Positions 1-10,648 of a DNA stretch of 64,000 nucleotides are shown here, piece by piece; the stretch's first letter is position 1, and each line of letters starts with the position of its first letter. Made by a program: the position numbers and the translations under genes. The DNA comes from Amoebophrya sp. A120 (lineage: Eukaryota > Sar > Dinophyceae > Syndiniales > Amoebophryaceae): contig CAJINV010000001.1 of NCBI GenBank assembly GCA_905178155.1, positions 6,295,860 to 6,359,859 of the forward strand. The letters are read 5' to 3'. The notes beneath the pieces were generated by a model. The model did no database searches, was not told the origin of the DNA, and saw nothing but the letters and a program-made list of their open reading frames with translations.

Positions 1-186
1 ATTGGTGGGGCCTTGATGTTGATGGAAACTTGCAATCACAGTGATAATTTTACCATTTTACAACTATCACCATAAAAAAATCGAGCAGCTACCCATTCAG
101 GCGATAATGAGACTGAGAGGTCGTAAAAGGGAATTCTAAGCAGGCGAAAACGCCGAACAGAATAAATTCATGATCACCATAAAAAA

Positions 187-957
187 ATGCAGGTGAACCA
201 CCTTTCTCAGTTCCTGTTGACCAAGTTGGTTTGGAATCTGGTGGAACTTGCGGCCACGACGCGCGGCGACTGCCGTGTCATCACAAATACTTCCACTGCC
301 TACCTGTGGTCGTCCTGCAAAATTTTGAGCCCCTGGCCCTGCTTTAGCAAGACCATTCGTCCCAAGTACATGCAGAAAAATGGCGGGAAGCTAGGCGGGA
401 ACTTCGGTTTGCCGCTGGCCCCGTTGGGACCGCGGATGTACCGCTATGCGCAATCCAAGCTGGCCAACATCGTTTTTACTGCGGCGCTGGACGACCGCGT
501 GCGCAAAAGCGCGGTGGTTGGAGCTGGTGTTGGAGTGGACGGCGCAGACAAGAAAGCAGAGGGAGGCCCGAATCCGAAAATTCGCTGCATCACAGTGATG
601 CCGGGAGTCTGCATGGAGACGGAGTTGCTTGCCGCGTCGAAAAGGGGTAAGGGGGGCGGGATGCGGGAGCACTCCAAGTTTCTGTTCAACCTCGGCGGGC
701 ACGGAATCAAGACTGCCACTATATGCATGTTGATGGCGGTTGTGCATCCGGATATCGAGAGTGGCAGTCTCGTTGAACCGAAATACTGGCACAAGCTGCT
801 TATGATGGGTTTCGGCCGCAACCATACCCACGGGCCGCCCATGGTGCCGGCGCGGAAGGCGGAGGCGCCGCATTTCATGACGGCGGAAAAAAACAAGGAA
901 CTGCTTTGGAGCTGCAGTTTGGAAGCCGTCGGCGAAAAAGAATTTGACATTGCATAG
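187..957 (+). CDS. Short-chain dehydrogenase/reductase, C-terminal part
   Basis: NAD(P)-dependent oxidoreductase of the SDR family, closest in style to retinol-dehydrogenase/WWOX-like members. Seen: the segment VNHLSQFLLTKL, which in this family follows the NNAG region; a serine-rich strand (TNTSTAY); and the catalytic YxxxK as YAQSKLANI near residue 98. A ~20-residue Lys/Gly-rich insert precedes a PGV-type strand. The N-terminal Rossmann glycine motif (TGxxxGIG) is absent, so this is only the 3' part of the gene; earlier exons should lie before position 1 or upstream in the window. The first ATG (187) may not be a start: the bases just before GTG AAC CAC read ...ATGCAG, a good 3' splice site, so the exon could begin at 193. 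Ends at TAG 955-957. Substrate cannot be judged. Confidence 0.75.
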   Translation: MQVNHLSQFLLTKLVWNLVELAATTRGDCRVITNTSTAYLWSSCKILSPWPCFSKTIRPKYMQKNGGKLGGNFGLPLAPLGPRMYRYAQSKLANIVFTAALDDRVRKSAVVGAGVGVDGADKKAEGGPNPKIRCITVMPGVCMETELLAASKRGKGGGMREHSKFLFNLGGHGIKTATICMLMAVVHPDIESGSLVEPKYWHKLLMMGFGRNHTHGPPMVPARKAEAPHFMTAEKNKELLWSCSLEAVGEKEFDIA

Positions 958-1907
958 TACGTATGGCGACGACGTTTCGACCTTTTTATCTCGTCTCTGG
1001 ATCGCGGTTATTTTGCGTCCGTTGTTTCAACAAGTCAGGATCTAGCATTGTGCAAATTTTTCTATAAATTGTCCTGACATCGTTTCTACTGGTGTTCTTG
1101 CACTGGTGAACCAACAACTTAAAAGGCTTACCCTTTACTGTAAAGCAAAAGCAAAAAAACGCGAGATATTTGTTTCTCACTGTAACAGCAACGTCGAATT
1201 GAAATCAGTCGGTACTAGGGACGAGGAGTGTTGAAGTAGTAAGCTGTCGGTGCTTCGTGGTGATCAGCCCTCTTCCGTCTCACGACCTAGTGTCAGTCGT
1301 TCTCTCGGTCAGCTAGTACAACATGGTAAGGATCAAGACATCGGTGTACCCCAATTTTGTCCGTTGATAATTTTGCCAGAACGGAGATGTCACTCGTCCT
1401 TTCTCTGCTGATGGTGCTTCTACACTCATTTCTTGTACCAGCATGTAGACGTACAAATACGACTCGGTTTCACCAAATAGCGCCAGCGTCAGAGATGTGT
1501 CGGTGCCTCTGCAACACAGTTTTCCCAACTTCCATGTCGTCCATCGGTTGTGCTCGTCAGAATCGCGATAATATGTCGGTTACGGTTTCTTCAACATGGC
1601 TGACAAACAAGTACCGTCGGTTTTCGACGCGGTTCTGTCATTGAGCCTGACAAAAATCAATATTCTTCACCCACACAACTAAAACTCCACAGTACGTATC
1701 CTATCGCTAAACTACACTTTCACAATCTGAATCTTCACTTATCACGTCAGACCCCCATTTATTTCTTTCGCTTTCTGCTTTTGACACACAATGAATTCCT
1801 GGCGCCGCGGAGGCGTGTAGTACAACCATCGTTTTAATCCGATTTTTTTCTTGAGTCGCCCCCTGTTGCTTGTGCGTTTGCCTCCCCCTTCCAAAACCAA
1901 AACCAAA
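958..1907. other. Intergenic, no supported gene
   Basis: About 950 bp between the dehydrogenase stop and the channel start. The open frames here are short and of non-coding composition. One (ATG at 1387) starts with a leucine-rich, signal-peptide-like stretch, but it has no recognisable continuation. The channel ATG at 1908 is preceded by an A/C-rich leader (ccaaaaccaaaaccaaa). No RNA gene recognised. Confidence 0.5.
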
Positions 1908-4406
1908 ATGTCGCATATCCGGGCCAAGCCTCCGAGGCGGCCCACCGGGGGACCGTCAATCGTAATCCCGCGGGGGGCACGGACTTCCTACCTGCAGCCA
2001 GCTCGTGTAAGCGGACCCGATAATTATCCTGACCCACAAGAACGTAAGGCCAGCACAGGAGAATCTGTAGTCCTGCACACTTCCCCCGGCGCGCAGCCGG
2101 AGGTGGATGGGATTGCTAGTATTGCAGGTCGTACGACGGCGGCGACGCCGCTCCTTTACCCAAACGACAACGAGGTCGACGAGCAGAACCGGCGCGCCAG
2201 TGTTTTCGACAAGGTCGAGCGGCGGTTCTCCTCGGTTTCCGGCAGCAAGCGCGAGGCCTACAATTCCCTGCTGCACATGTGTTCCGATGACGTGATCCGG
2301 GCGCACGGGTACGACCCCAACCGCTGGTCCTACCAAATCTACGAGTCGCAGTGGATGACGGGGTTGCTGGTGGCCGTGGTGGCCGTGAACGTGGTGCTGA
2401 TCGGGTTTGAAGCCGCTGAGCCGAGTGCGGAGGACGACGTGTTCATGTTTTCCACGTGGTGGTACGTGGAGCTGGTGTTCTTCGCGATCTACCTGAGCGA
2501 GCTCTGCCTCCGCCTGCACGCCTACGAGAGACGGCGCCTCTTCTTCGTACGCGGCGACTGGTTCAACAACACGCTCGACTCGTTCCTCATCGTGCTGCAG
2601 ATCTTCGAGCTGGTCGCCTCTGGGGCGATTCAGGTGGACCTCGGCTTCCTCAAGATGATCCGCCTCGCGCGGCTCACCAAGCTGAAGTGCAGCGAGTCGA
2701 TCATGCTCAACTTCGCCGTGTTGGTATCCAAGTGCACAAGAACTCCCCCACGACCTCCGCCGCGTCATTTGTCATTTGCAATAATCCAAATTGCTTCAAA
2801 GAAATCCTAATATTTAAGCTAAAGGTAAATGTAAATGCTAGTCGTGATCAACCCGTTGTCCTTGTGATCTCGCGACATTGCATGCGTGACCGATTGTGGA
2901 AGCGGCCGAGTCCGAGAGGACACGATCACGAACAAGAACAGGAGCACCACACACTAGAACCTCCTTGAATGTATGTGATCACTTTGTCATGCAAGAGCCG
3001 CATGCGCACGCGACCGCGACGCGCACCAGCATCGCTTCCAGCGGCAGCGCTTCTTTTGCAACTGTGCATGCAGCTACCATCCAAATGAATCAGCTCCTGC
3101 GGTGGAACGAGTGGGCTCTTGTGCACTCGGATAGCTGGCGCAGTCCACCTACGAGTCCGTTTTTCTCTTCTTCCTGTTGTTCCTCCTGATCGCCGTGAAC
3201 TCGACCATCGTCATGGTCTACCGCAAGTCTTTCGGCTCGTTCGATGACGACCACCTGGAAACCACCTTCTTCAAGGACTACCAAAACACGGTGTTGTCGT
3301 TCGCACAGATGACCATGGTGGACTCGACCTTCGGCAACGTGCGCAACATGTTCTCGGAGGCGCCGGCCCTGGGGGTGCTCTCCCTGTTGCACGTCATCTT
3401 CGGTTCGATCATGATCATGAACATGGTGATCGGTCTGGTCACCGACATCCAGTTTCGCACGCAGAAGGCCATCAGGTTGCAAACCAAGCTGGACAACGCC
3501 GTGGCGCTGGCCAATTGGCTGGTTGTGAATGTTGGGGAAATCGATTTCAAGCTCAACTCTTTAATCTTGGCCAAGGAAAAGAAAAAGAACGCGGCCGGGG
3601 CCGCTGCGGCGCACCAGCACTCGAAAAAGAAACATTATGACCTAGCCCGTCGCCCTTCGCAGCTCGACTCGTCGGATGCGCGCGATCTTGTCGAAGAGGC
3701 CATGACGGTTGGAGCTCACAACATCAAGAGTGACGCCGTGCAGTACTTCCATAGTACTGACACGTCGCCGCACCACAATAGTGTTTTGCGGCACGGGGGC
3801 CGGGGAGAACACGACACCATCGAAGAGGCCATGAAACAGCAGTCCAAGCACACGAGGCCGGAAAACGCGATCCCGACGCGGGACGAGCAGGACATGCACC
3901 TCAGCAAGGACAGCACGCAGCTCCGTGCGACGCAGGGGCTAACGATTCCCATCAGCGTGTTCTATGACCCCTCGGTGCAAGCAAAAATGCACGAAATCGG
4001 AGACATCGGCGAGGACAGCCTCCCCTCCGTCGTGATCTCCGCCATGCAGGAAACTGCGCGCGCGGCCGGCATCCTGGACGATGCCGAGTTGCGGTCTGTG
4101 ACCGCGTTGTCCGTCGCTGAGGCCGTGTACATGCGCGAATTGGACCTCGGCCGGGACGATGTTATCAACGCCAGTCAGGAAACCAAACGTGTGAGGAGCT
4201 TCGTCCACTGGAATACCCGGTTGCAGTTTCTTGGCATGGAGGTCCAGCGCATGGTCCTGTACGCCCTTGGAGACGTGGCAGGTGGTTCCAACAAGAACAA
4301 CGGCAAGAAACAAACAAACCCAACTCGAAAAGCAGCGCCCGGGTCCAGCAGCAAAAACACCTTCAAGGGGAAGCGATTTCCGGAGCGTGAAGGTGTCATG
4401 TTTTAA
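1908..4406 (+). CDS. Single-domain (six-TM) voltage-gated cation channel
   Basis: Two exons, 1908-2723 and 3135-4406, about 695 residues. The spliced protein has one Ion_trans repeat: S1 (LLVAVVAVNVVLIGF), S2 (YVELVFFAIYLSELCLRLHAY), S3 (LDSFLIVLQIFELVA), a modest S4 with basic residues every third position (MIRLARLTKLK), S5 (VFLFFLLFLLIAVNSTIVMV), a pore loop (FAQMTMVDSTF) and S6 (HVIFGSIMIMNMVIGLVTD). A single repeat with a LFQMxTxxxW-like filter is the architecture of CatSper/NaChBac/EukCat channels, so Na+ or Ca2+ conduction as a tetramer is inferred. The filter has Asp (MVDS) and no Trp. The ~130-residue N-terminus and ~300-residue C-terminus are hydrophilic and probably cytosolic. Removing the intron restores FAVL-LAQSTYES between S4 and S5, which fixes the splice sites. 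Confidence 0.85.
2724..3134 (+). mobile_element. Introner-like intron with terminal inverted repeats (channel gene)
   Basis: 411 bp intron that begins gtatcc and ends ggatag, so the GT and AG are part of the inverted repeats. Left end 2724-2744 starts gtatccaagtgcacaagaac; the reverse complement of the right end 3114-3134 starts ctatccgagtgcacaagagc. They match at 17 of 21 positions. The interior carries actttgtcatgcaagagcc at 2981-2999, a core shared with three other inverted-repeat introns in this window. No ORF inside. Excision keeps the frame exactly. Assignment as a mobile intron (introner) is inference from structure. Confidence 0.75.
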
Positions 4407-4719
4407 GTAGTTTTTTTTTACAGAAGATAGCAAAGATATTACTACGCTGCATAGGACCTCCTTCTGTTCCAACACGCACTTTAGTGATTGCTTTTACAGA
4501 TGAGCATGAGACGTTAAGAATGTCCTTGTGCTTATTTCTCGCTACTGTAAATAGAGATCATGTCCACACTTCATGTACCTGATAGCGGAGCATGTTCCTG
4601 TTTAGTCATACCAATAGTCGTCCTCAAAAATGTATTTGAAGTTGAATCTTCCTTTCATCCCTTTATGTTTCCGACCTCAAATTTTCTAGGCTCTACTTCC
4701 CCGCATGCGCCAGAGGACA

Positions 4720-5615
4720 TGGATCACGAAGAGCTGGATGACACAATAAGTGCCTATGGAACAACCGCGGAAGGCGGGGCCAACATCGAAGGACCTGAAC
4801 AAGGGGGCAGTGTGGGTGCCCCGCTGGACGTGGATGATGTTTTGCTGCGCCACTCGCAGCTGGAGCTGCAACGGACGGCGTCAGACGCAACAACTCCTAA
4901 AGAGCGGCCCCATGGTCGGGAAGTTGCCGAGGGGTCAATTGTCGACGAGTCTGTGGATCCGAGGGTGAATGTGCGTCAGGGGTTGTTTACCAGTGCCATG
5001 CACCAGCGGATAGAACAAGAACACAAAAATGCAGGCACCGCGACAGACAGGGGCCCAAGAGGTGCTAAAGATCTGACCTCTGTTAATGTTTCGAGCGGGC
5101 AAGATCTAGACAGTGTCGATCCATCGCAGGACATGCTCGAAGAATTGAATGTGATACGCAAGCAACAAAACGCCATCCATGGTTTATCAAAAACGGACGA
5201 CCTGCCGGCCGAGGTGTACAAGCGGCTCATTCTGGAGCGCTGTGCCGTCGTGAGGAACACGGCGGGAGCTGGTTCGTCCAAGAAAATCGGTGAAGAAGCC
5301 CGCCAGTCAGCTGCATTCGCGGAACCACTCAGCACCGAAGATCCAACGAGACGAGAGCTGGCCTCAACTTCAACTACCTACCTGACCCTAGCCGACCCAC
5401 GCGACTCCAGTACTACATCAGAGGCTGACGTCATGTACAAGTTTCTGCACCAATTGTACAGCAAGTGCGATGCTGTTATGCTGCCGTGCACAACTCGCTT
5501 CTTACTCACATTTGTCTATTCCACCCTGGCCGGCGGCCGCGGCCCATCGAAGTTGCGAAGATATTTGCGTTTATCCTTTATTCTGGTTCGTGATTTGTGG
5601 AACCACGCGAATTGA
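4720..5615 (+). CDS. Hypothetical protein, probably first exon of a longer gene
   Basis: Open frame of about 298 residues from the ATG at 4720 (MDHEELDD), chosen over an in-frame ATG at 4560 because the residues in between look like leader sequence. The frame is acidic and low in hydrophobics to about residue 230, with several predicted-disorder stretches and a short helical segment (DMLEELNVIRKQQNAIHG). The last ~60 residues turn hydrophobic and basic (MYKFLHQLYSKCDAVM...) and could be either real C-terminus or read-through into an intron. No family recognised. Coding-looking segments at 5790-6150 and 6328-6444 may be further exons. About 310 bp of featureless sequence separates it from the channel gene. 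Confidence 0.5.
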
Positions 5616-5789
5616 ACTTCGCCAAGTTTATCTGTGGATCGAGCGGATCATAAAAAAACGGACTTGCTAACAGCTTTCGCTTTCGTGCATGAGTGTAGTA
5701 AGCTATGTGTCCGGATCAACAGAATGTAATCGTATCTATGAACATGAGTAGCAGCCTCATCTTTGAAAAATGTTGGCGGGCTCGAATTT

Positions 5790-6444
5790 ATTTGTTGAGG
5801 GTGAAGCGATTTGCGCATCTCATAGCGGAAGACCTGTTTCCCTGTGCCGGAACGATGGCCTCCCGAACTGTCGAGATCATCGAGGACGTTGTGCGGGAAC
5901 GGCCGTCCAGTTCTGTCGCCCAAGTTCCGCTTATGAAAAGGACAATCACAATTTTTTATTCGTCTCTGGTCCTCTCAAAAGCCGTCTGGTCACGACATTG
6001 CATGGTATTGTTTACGAGGATGAGTTTGAAGAACAGATATTTGTATCTGTTCCTCGTAAGGCTAAAGTTGTCTTATCTAAAGATGCGCTCCTGCATTTCG
6101 CCTTTCATCTGCATATAATCGACTCGGGGGTGTGGATCAGAAAGCATTCTTAAAGAACATTTGTACCGTTGGTAGACGCCAATTCCAAATCGTAGATGTA
6201 CTGTAAAAATAGCCAAGAAGACTTGGTTTTTTCATCTTCCTCCTGCTTATTAGTGTTATGCTTGTGGTCAGCGTGGACCGGCGTTTGTACCGTAGAGGCG
6301 CTTGCATTTTGTCCTTTCCATACCGGTATCGGAAGTACTGCAGGAGACGATCCAAGACTCCCTGCGGAAGGAGTTGCTGCAGCACGGTCTCACGGTGGAC
6401 ACACAAATCCTACGAACCAAGATCGGACAAAACATTTCGTGAAA
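5790..6444 (+). CDS. Possible downstream exons of the 4720 gene
   Basis: Three stretches read like protein but in different frames. About 5800-5930 gives RFAHLIAEDLFPCAG and TVEIIEDVVRERPSS. About 5960-6140 gives SRLVTTLHGIVYEDEFEEQI and PRKAKVVLSKDALLHFAF, in the same frame as the 4720 ORF. About 6328-6444 gives VSEVLQETIQDSLRKELLQ and HGLTVDTQILRTKIGQNIS, then a stop. The last is a convincing amphipathic C-terminal exon. I could not place splice junctions that join them, so the exon structure and the link to the 4720 ORF are inference. The middle stretch contains an inverted repeat at 6012-6059. Confidence 0.35.
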
Positions 6445-7290
6445 GCAGTGAAATTGAGTTGTTTCTGGTCTTCTCGATCATTACAAGAGTAGCACTTTGA
6501 TGTTTTCGCTCAAGCCATTCCAACCAAAAAATTTTGCTTTTTCTTTTTCTTTGCACAACATTCAATGTTTATTGCACTACCACTTTCTTTTACTATCGAT
6601 CCTCATAGCACGGGAGAGTGCACATGAGCATGTGTACTTCATTTTTCTTTCTGGTTTACCCTCATATTTCGCATTCAGTTGCTTGTATATCCTGCTTATG
6701 CACCAGCAGCTTATTGCTTTGCTGCAGGTGCAGAGTCGTGTTTTGCTTTTCGGGCATAATACGATTCTCCTTCGCCTTCTAACTACAGTATGTTGAAAAT
6801 GATAGTGGATCCATCTACTTAAGTAAAATTTCATGCTGGGCATGATACGCACGGTCGTGGTTGAATGGAGCTGCCTCCTCTTTCGAGGACTATGAGTGCT
6901 TCTCTCCGACGGAGATGGAGAATTGAGTCGACACGAATGATTACTTTCACTGCCCGACCTATCGAGTAACAACTGAAGGTACGACCGCTGCTCTGATGTG
7001 TACGTATCTATCAAGATCAATTCATCTTTCTTGATTTCATCGGTCTGGTGCCCTTCCATGCCCTGTGTTCCAAATAGTTCAGGAGAGGCCACCGCCGACC
7101 ATCACCCTCCGAAAGTGGAAATAATTGTATGTTGTACCGGTGATAGTGTAGGCGTAACGGGAAGATAGTTATTTCACAAGCTAAGAACTACGTCGTCTAC
7201 GACGTCGACAGACCAATAACATTGATGAAGACCACTCCATAGAGGTTAAGAAAGTAGCGTCTACAACAAAGGTAAAGAATTCATTCAAAA
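6445..7290. other. Intergenic, no supported gene
   Basis: T-rich at first (6500-6800), then mixed. The open frames are hydrophobic or low complexity and look like chance reading. The next gene's ATG has the A-rich context attcattcaaaaATGG, very like the CKS1 start (atcattcaaaATG). Confidence 0.5.
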
Positions 7291-8622
7291 ATGGTAGCTG
7301 TCCACAAGGAGCGCGCGCGTGGGGGAAAACACGCGCTGAAGGATGCTGCCGTTGATATGGTCGGAAACTGGTTGAGGAATCAAGCAAAAACGGATGCTCC
7401 GAAAGCTGAAGCACCCGAGTATTCTCCCGAGGGCTTGAAAACTCAGACGGTTCAGCGCCTTTGGGAGGGTTACGGTGCTATTGTCCGGGTGTCGCTTCCT
7501 CCGGCAATTACGGCATTCTTGCATACAGGCGGAGCTTTAGAAAATGTATCCACAGTCGTGCTAAAGTGCATTCAGCCACCGGTACTAGGCAACTCGACAT
7601 CGGATGTTCTTAACCCGCCGTCCCTGTCACACCAGCGCAAACTGAAGTCGTATCAGGTCGAGGCTAATTTTTACGAACACTTCCTACCGAAGCTAGACCT
7701 ACGCCGCGTCCGCGTTCCGCGCCTTTTGCACCGCGACTGTTCAACATCCGACAGCACGTCCTTGGGTTTCATCCTGGAAGACCTAGATGCTGCCGGCTTT
7801 CCTGAGAGAAAGCACTCCCTTTCTGCTCGCACCGTTCGCCCGGTTCTCACTTGGTTGGCACGGTTTCACAAAACCTTCCTGTACTGTGACACTGACCAGC
7901 GGAGCACTGGCAGCAGGACAAATAGCAATGTGGTAAGTAGCAACTCAGTGGCGCAAGCTTTGATATGGCCCGAGGGTTGCTACTGGCACCTAGACACCCG
8001 TCCGGACGAGTTCCAGCGGATCTCGCCGAAAGACAGCCCGTTGCGCCGGTACGCGGGAAGCTTCGACGAAAAGTTGAAGGCTGCAAAATGGAAAACGGTG
8101 GTGCATGGGGATGCAAAAATCGAGAATTTTTGCTTTCCGCCAACAAACGGAGCCGCCCCGGCTGAGACAGACGTGGCTGCAGTGGACTTTCAGTACACGG
8201 GATTCGGTGTGGGAGTCCGAGACGTCGCGTACTGCCTGGGCGGTTGGGGATTGTCGGAAAGTGAGATGGAAAAGAGCGCGGAGGAGCTGCTTGATTTCTA
8301 CTTTGCAGAACTCAAAACCTACCAGCCACGGACGATGACAGTACTACGCGAAACATGCGAGGAGAATGGGGGAGAAGTAGCTGGAGATTCTCGTGCGAAA
8401 AAAGACACCATTGATCATCACGATCAAGATTTTCTCGCAGAAGTGGAAGCTGAGTGGCGCGAGTTGTGGCCAGTGTGCTTCGCCGATTTCGAGCGGTTTT
8501 TGGCGGGCTGGGCTTCAGGCCATGATTGGAAAAGAAGTGGCCGCTACACGGTTCGTATGGTTGAGAAAGCGATCCAAATGGTTCAAGGAAATAGCTTGAA
8601 TGCGAACTCTTGCTCTTCATGA
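7291..8622 (+). CDS. CHK/EcKinase-like small-molecule phosphotransferase
   Basis: Intronless, 443 residues. Belongs to the protein-kinase-like fold group that includes choline/aminoglycoside kinases and the ecdysteroid-kinase-like family (EcKL/DUF1679). Seen: a family-typical FILEDLDAAGFPERK near residues 159-173; WLARFHK; the catalytic loop VVHGDAKIENFCF (HGD at about 271-273, Asn at about 278); and the metal-binding VDFQYTGFGVGVRDVAY, where DFQ replaces DFG as usual in EcKL. The C-terminal half has the expected helices (EELLDFYFAEL). It would phosphorylate a small hydroxyl- or amine-bearing molecule, using ATP, in the cytosol; the substrate is unknown. A Ser/Asn-rich insert near residues 205-225 is unusual. 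The frame and key residues are intact, so it is probably active. Confidence 0.8.
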   Translation: MVAVHKERARGGKHALKDAAVDMVGNWLRNQAKTDAPKAEAPEYSPEGLKTQTVQRLWEGYGAIVRVSLPPAITAFLHTGGALENVSTVVLKCIQPPVLGNSTSDVLNPPSLSHQRKLKSYQVEANFYEHFLPKLDLRRVRVPRLLHRDCSTSDSTSLGFILEDLDAAGFPERKHSLSARTVRPVLTWLARFHKTFLYCDTDQRSTGSRTNSNVVSSNSVAQALIWPEGCYWHLDTRPDEFQRISPKDSPLRRYAGSFDEKLKAAKWKTVVHGDAKIENFCFPPTNGAAPAETDVAAVDFQYTGFGVGVRDVAYCLGGWGLSESEMEKSAEELLDFYFAELKTYQPRTMTVLRETCEENGGEVAGDSRAKKDTIDHHDQDFLAEVEAEWRELWPVCFADFERFLAGWASGHDWKRSGRYTVRMVEKAIQMVQGNSLNANSCSS

Positions 8623-9241
8623 AATTTACTGAGCTGCGAACTCAACACTTTCATCATCTGGTTCAAAACGACGAATGAGCGTAGCGAGCGGCGCACGACT
8701 TCTCGTGCAGCATAGCGAGAGTCCGGCGACATCCGCCAACTACAGCGACAGGAAAGTATGATCAGCGGTGTCGTGCTGTAGTTTTTTCTTTCCTAATTTC
8801 TTGTGGAGGGCAGCGTCCTCGAGTTGCAGTCGTGGACTTCGTTTGCAACCGCGCGAAGCCACCTCTTCTTGAGACCGAGTGACATTTACTTCATTTTTAC
8901 GCTGCAATGCATTGCTACCTCTGTAGTTGTGTGATGGCTGCGATGAGGTGGAGCATTTTTACGGACCCAAAAACGATGAAAGTTTTCTTGAAAGTGTACA
9001 GAATAATGGCAAGAAGGAGAGCGAGTGAGTCGTTTACTTGTTGATAGAGACCACGAGATGACGGCAGTGAGTCCTCTCCGTGGTTTACTATTTTTTATTT
9101 TTGACAAGCCAATGTAAAAGAATCTGAATCGACTACACTTCGCATCGTAGTAGTTTCCGGTATTTGTACTTGCAGCACTACAAAAAACGTCGTGACACGA
9201 AACAAGTTCCACGGGAGCAGCTCCACCACCGGCACCGCGCG
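8623..9241. other. Intergenic, no supported gene
   Basis: About 620 bp. Contains gcgtagcgagcggcgcacga and nearby short self-similar pieces (gcatagcgagag), but no coding frame. No RNA gene recognised. Confidence 0.5.
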
Positions 9242-10025
9242 ATGTCCACTACTGGTAGCAAAAAGAGTCGCGCGGGTACTCCGGTGCACCGTGCGAAAAA
9301 GTGGTCGGCGAAGCAGAGCCTGGTGGAGGAGTACGTGCAGAAGTACCAACTGGAGAAGGTTTTGAACGAGATGTTCCACAAACTCCTGGAAACCAAGCCG
9401 GATCACCCGGTGGATGTGATGTTGCAGCACCTTATCTTCACAAGAAAAAGTGCTAACGTTAACGGAATTTGTGATGCAGTAACGCATCAGAAAAGATGCC
9501 CAAATTTGTATTGCGTTGCATGCATGGAAGGCAAAATTTGTAATGCATAGCTGCCATCTGTGAAAACCGAAACCGTTAACGTTAACACTTTTTTGTTTGA
9601 TACACCTGTTTGACAAACTCCCGGACGACTGCAACGAGGAGACCATCGCGGAGTGCTGGGACATGCTGGCCAGAACGCGCACCAACTCCACCTTGATGCC
9701 GCGGGACATGGCCTCCTGGGCGGCGCGGGACCCGCTCCAATACGCGACCTCCAACTCGGGCAGCGGCAAGCCGGTCAACAGTGCGTCAAGCAGCTCCGCG
9801 GGCAACGGCGGTGCTGCTGAGGACGAGGACAAGACGCTGCCCCCCGGCGGTCTCGTTTGCGAGGAAGCACCACCGGCGAGTCCAACCGAGGCGGATGCGA
9901 GTGTGGGCGCAGGAGGAGCATCAGAAGTCGCGGCTCCTGTGGAGACAAATAATGGTGAGGCGGGTGGCGGGAGTGAAGAACCTGCTGCGGCACCGGAAGC
10001 GGACGAACAGGGTGGTGCTGAATGA
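9242..10025 (+). CDS. RIIa-domain (PKA R-subunit dimerisation/DPY-30-like) protein
   Basis: Two exons, 9242-9433 and 9600-10025, about 205 residues. The N-terminal part holds the RIIa helix-turn-helix: VEEYVQKYQLEKVLNEMFHK and LLETKPDHPVDVMLQHL, residues ~26-64, the dimerisation/docking fold found in PKA regulatory subunits and many axonemal proteins. Exon 2 continues in frame with IHLFDKLPDDCNEETIAECW and then becomes an Ala/Gly/Glu-rich tail with no recognisable domain. Likely role (inference): an anchoring or scaffold subunit, often ciliary in protists. The exon join reads through an element with inverted repeats and leaves QHL-IHLFDK. Confidence 0.75.
9434..9599 (+). mobile_element. Introner-like intron with terminal inverted repeats (RIIa gene)
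   Basis: 166 bp. Core inverted repeats are gtgctaacgttaacgg (9450-9465) and ccgttaacgttaacac (9573-9588), pairing at 15 of 16 positions. The similarity extends outward with one gap to the exon edges (tatcttcacaag versus ttgtttgata). Both edges carry AT, so the exact cut is ambiguous by 2 bp; either choice gives the same protein. There is no GT donor and no AG acceptor at the deduced boundaries. Interior motif aaaatttgtaatgcatagct (from 9533) resembles the core of the channel, CKS1 and FkbM introns. Confidence 0.75.
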
Positions 10026-10648
10026 TGCGTCGTTTTTAGAAAGTCGAAGATGCAAATGGTATAGTCCTTGTCGTTGTCATAGAAATTCTTGGCGCAGCAA
10101 CTGCTCGTTGTGTCACTTTCGTCGAAGCAATCATTGGAGCCGACTCGCGTGACGTGGGAGTAAGTATCAAATAACTGGCCAGTAAGAAACTTGTTCAATA
10201 TGTTGAAGACTGATATTGATTCCAGCGCACGCGGGTTAGACTCAGACGATGCACTGTGTGTGGAGTGAAAGAGTGTTCTCTGGAACGGTGTTGCATGCCT
10301 CGTTCTCGTGCCGAATTTGCAGCTTGATTTTGGAGGAGGCCCTCGTATTTATGTCACAAGTGGTTCCCCCTCTGCAAGGAATGCCCGCAAAAGACCAACG
10401 TGTTGTAAGATCAATCAGTATTGAGCACGACGCACGAGGAAAACGAAAAGCATCTGCTTTAGAAGTTTACGCTGCAGGCACGATCTTCCCTTCATCCCAG
10501 ATCCTCGCGCATTTTACCAGGTCCTCACGCTCACTTCCACCCCATCATGTGATGTCGAAGGTCCTCAGTGTTGACAGATTCATTCAGAGAATTTGCGTTT
10601 TAGATTTAGACTATGACTTCTAAGAAAGCTTTTTAGAGAGACACCGGC
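10026..10648. other. Intergenic, no supported gene
   Basis: An open frame from 10249 to 10623 has a cysteine pair (CRIC) but otherwise unremarkable composition and no recognisable family. I leave it uncalled. The 3' end abuts the MsrB-like ATG at 10649. Confidence 0.45.

Noticed and set aside
1387-1644. Possible small secreted Cys-containing protein (MSLVLSLLMVLLHSFLVPAC)
   Set aside because: The hydrophobic start is suggestive, but the rest has no pattern, no start-context support and no homologue I recognise.
1956-2768. Long minus-strand open frame (270 codons) opposite the channel exon
   Set aside because: It mirrors the GC-rich third-codon positions of the real exon, has His/Val/Arg-heavy composition and no recognisable motif; a shadow.
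6497-6796. Hydrophobic 99-codon frame
   Set aside because: Lies in T-rich intergenic DNA, where Phe/Leu-rich chance frames are expected.
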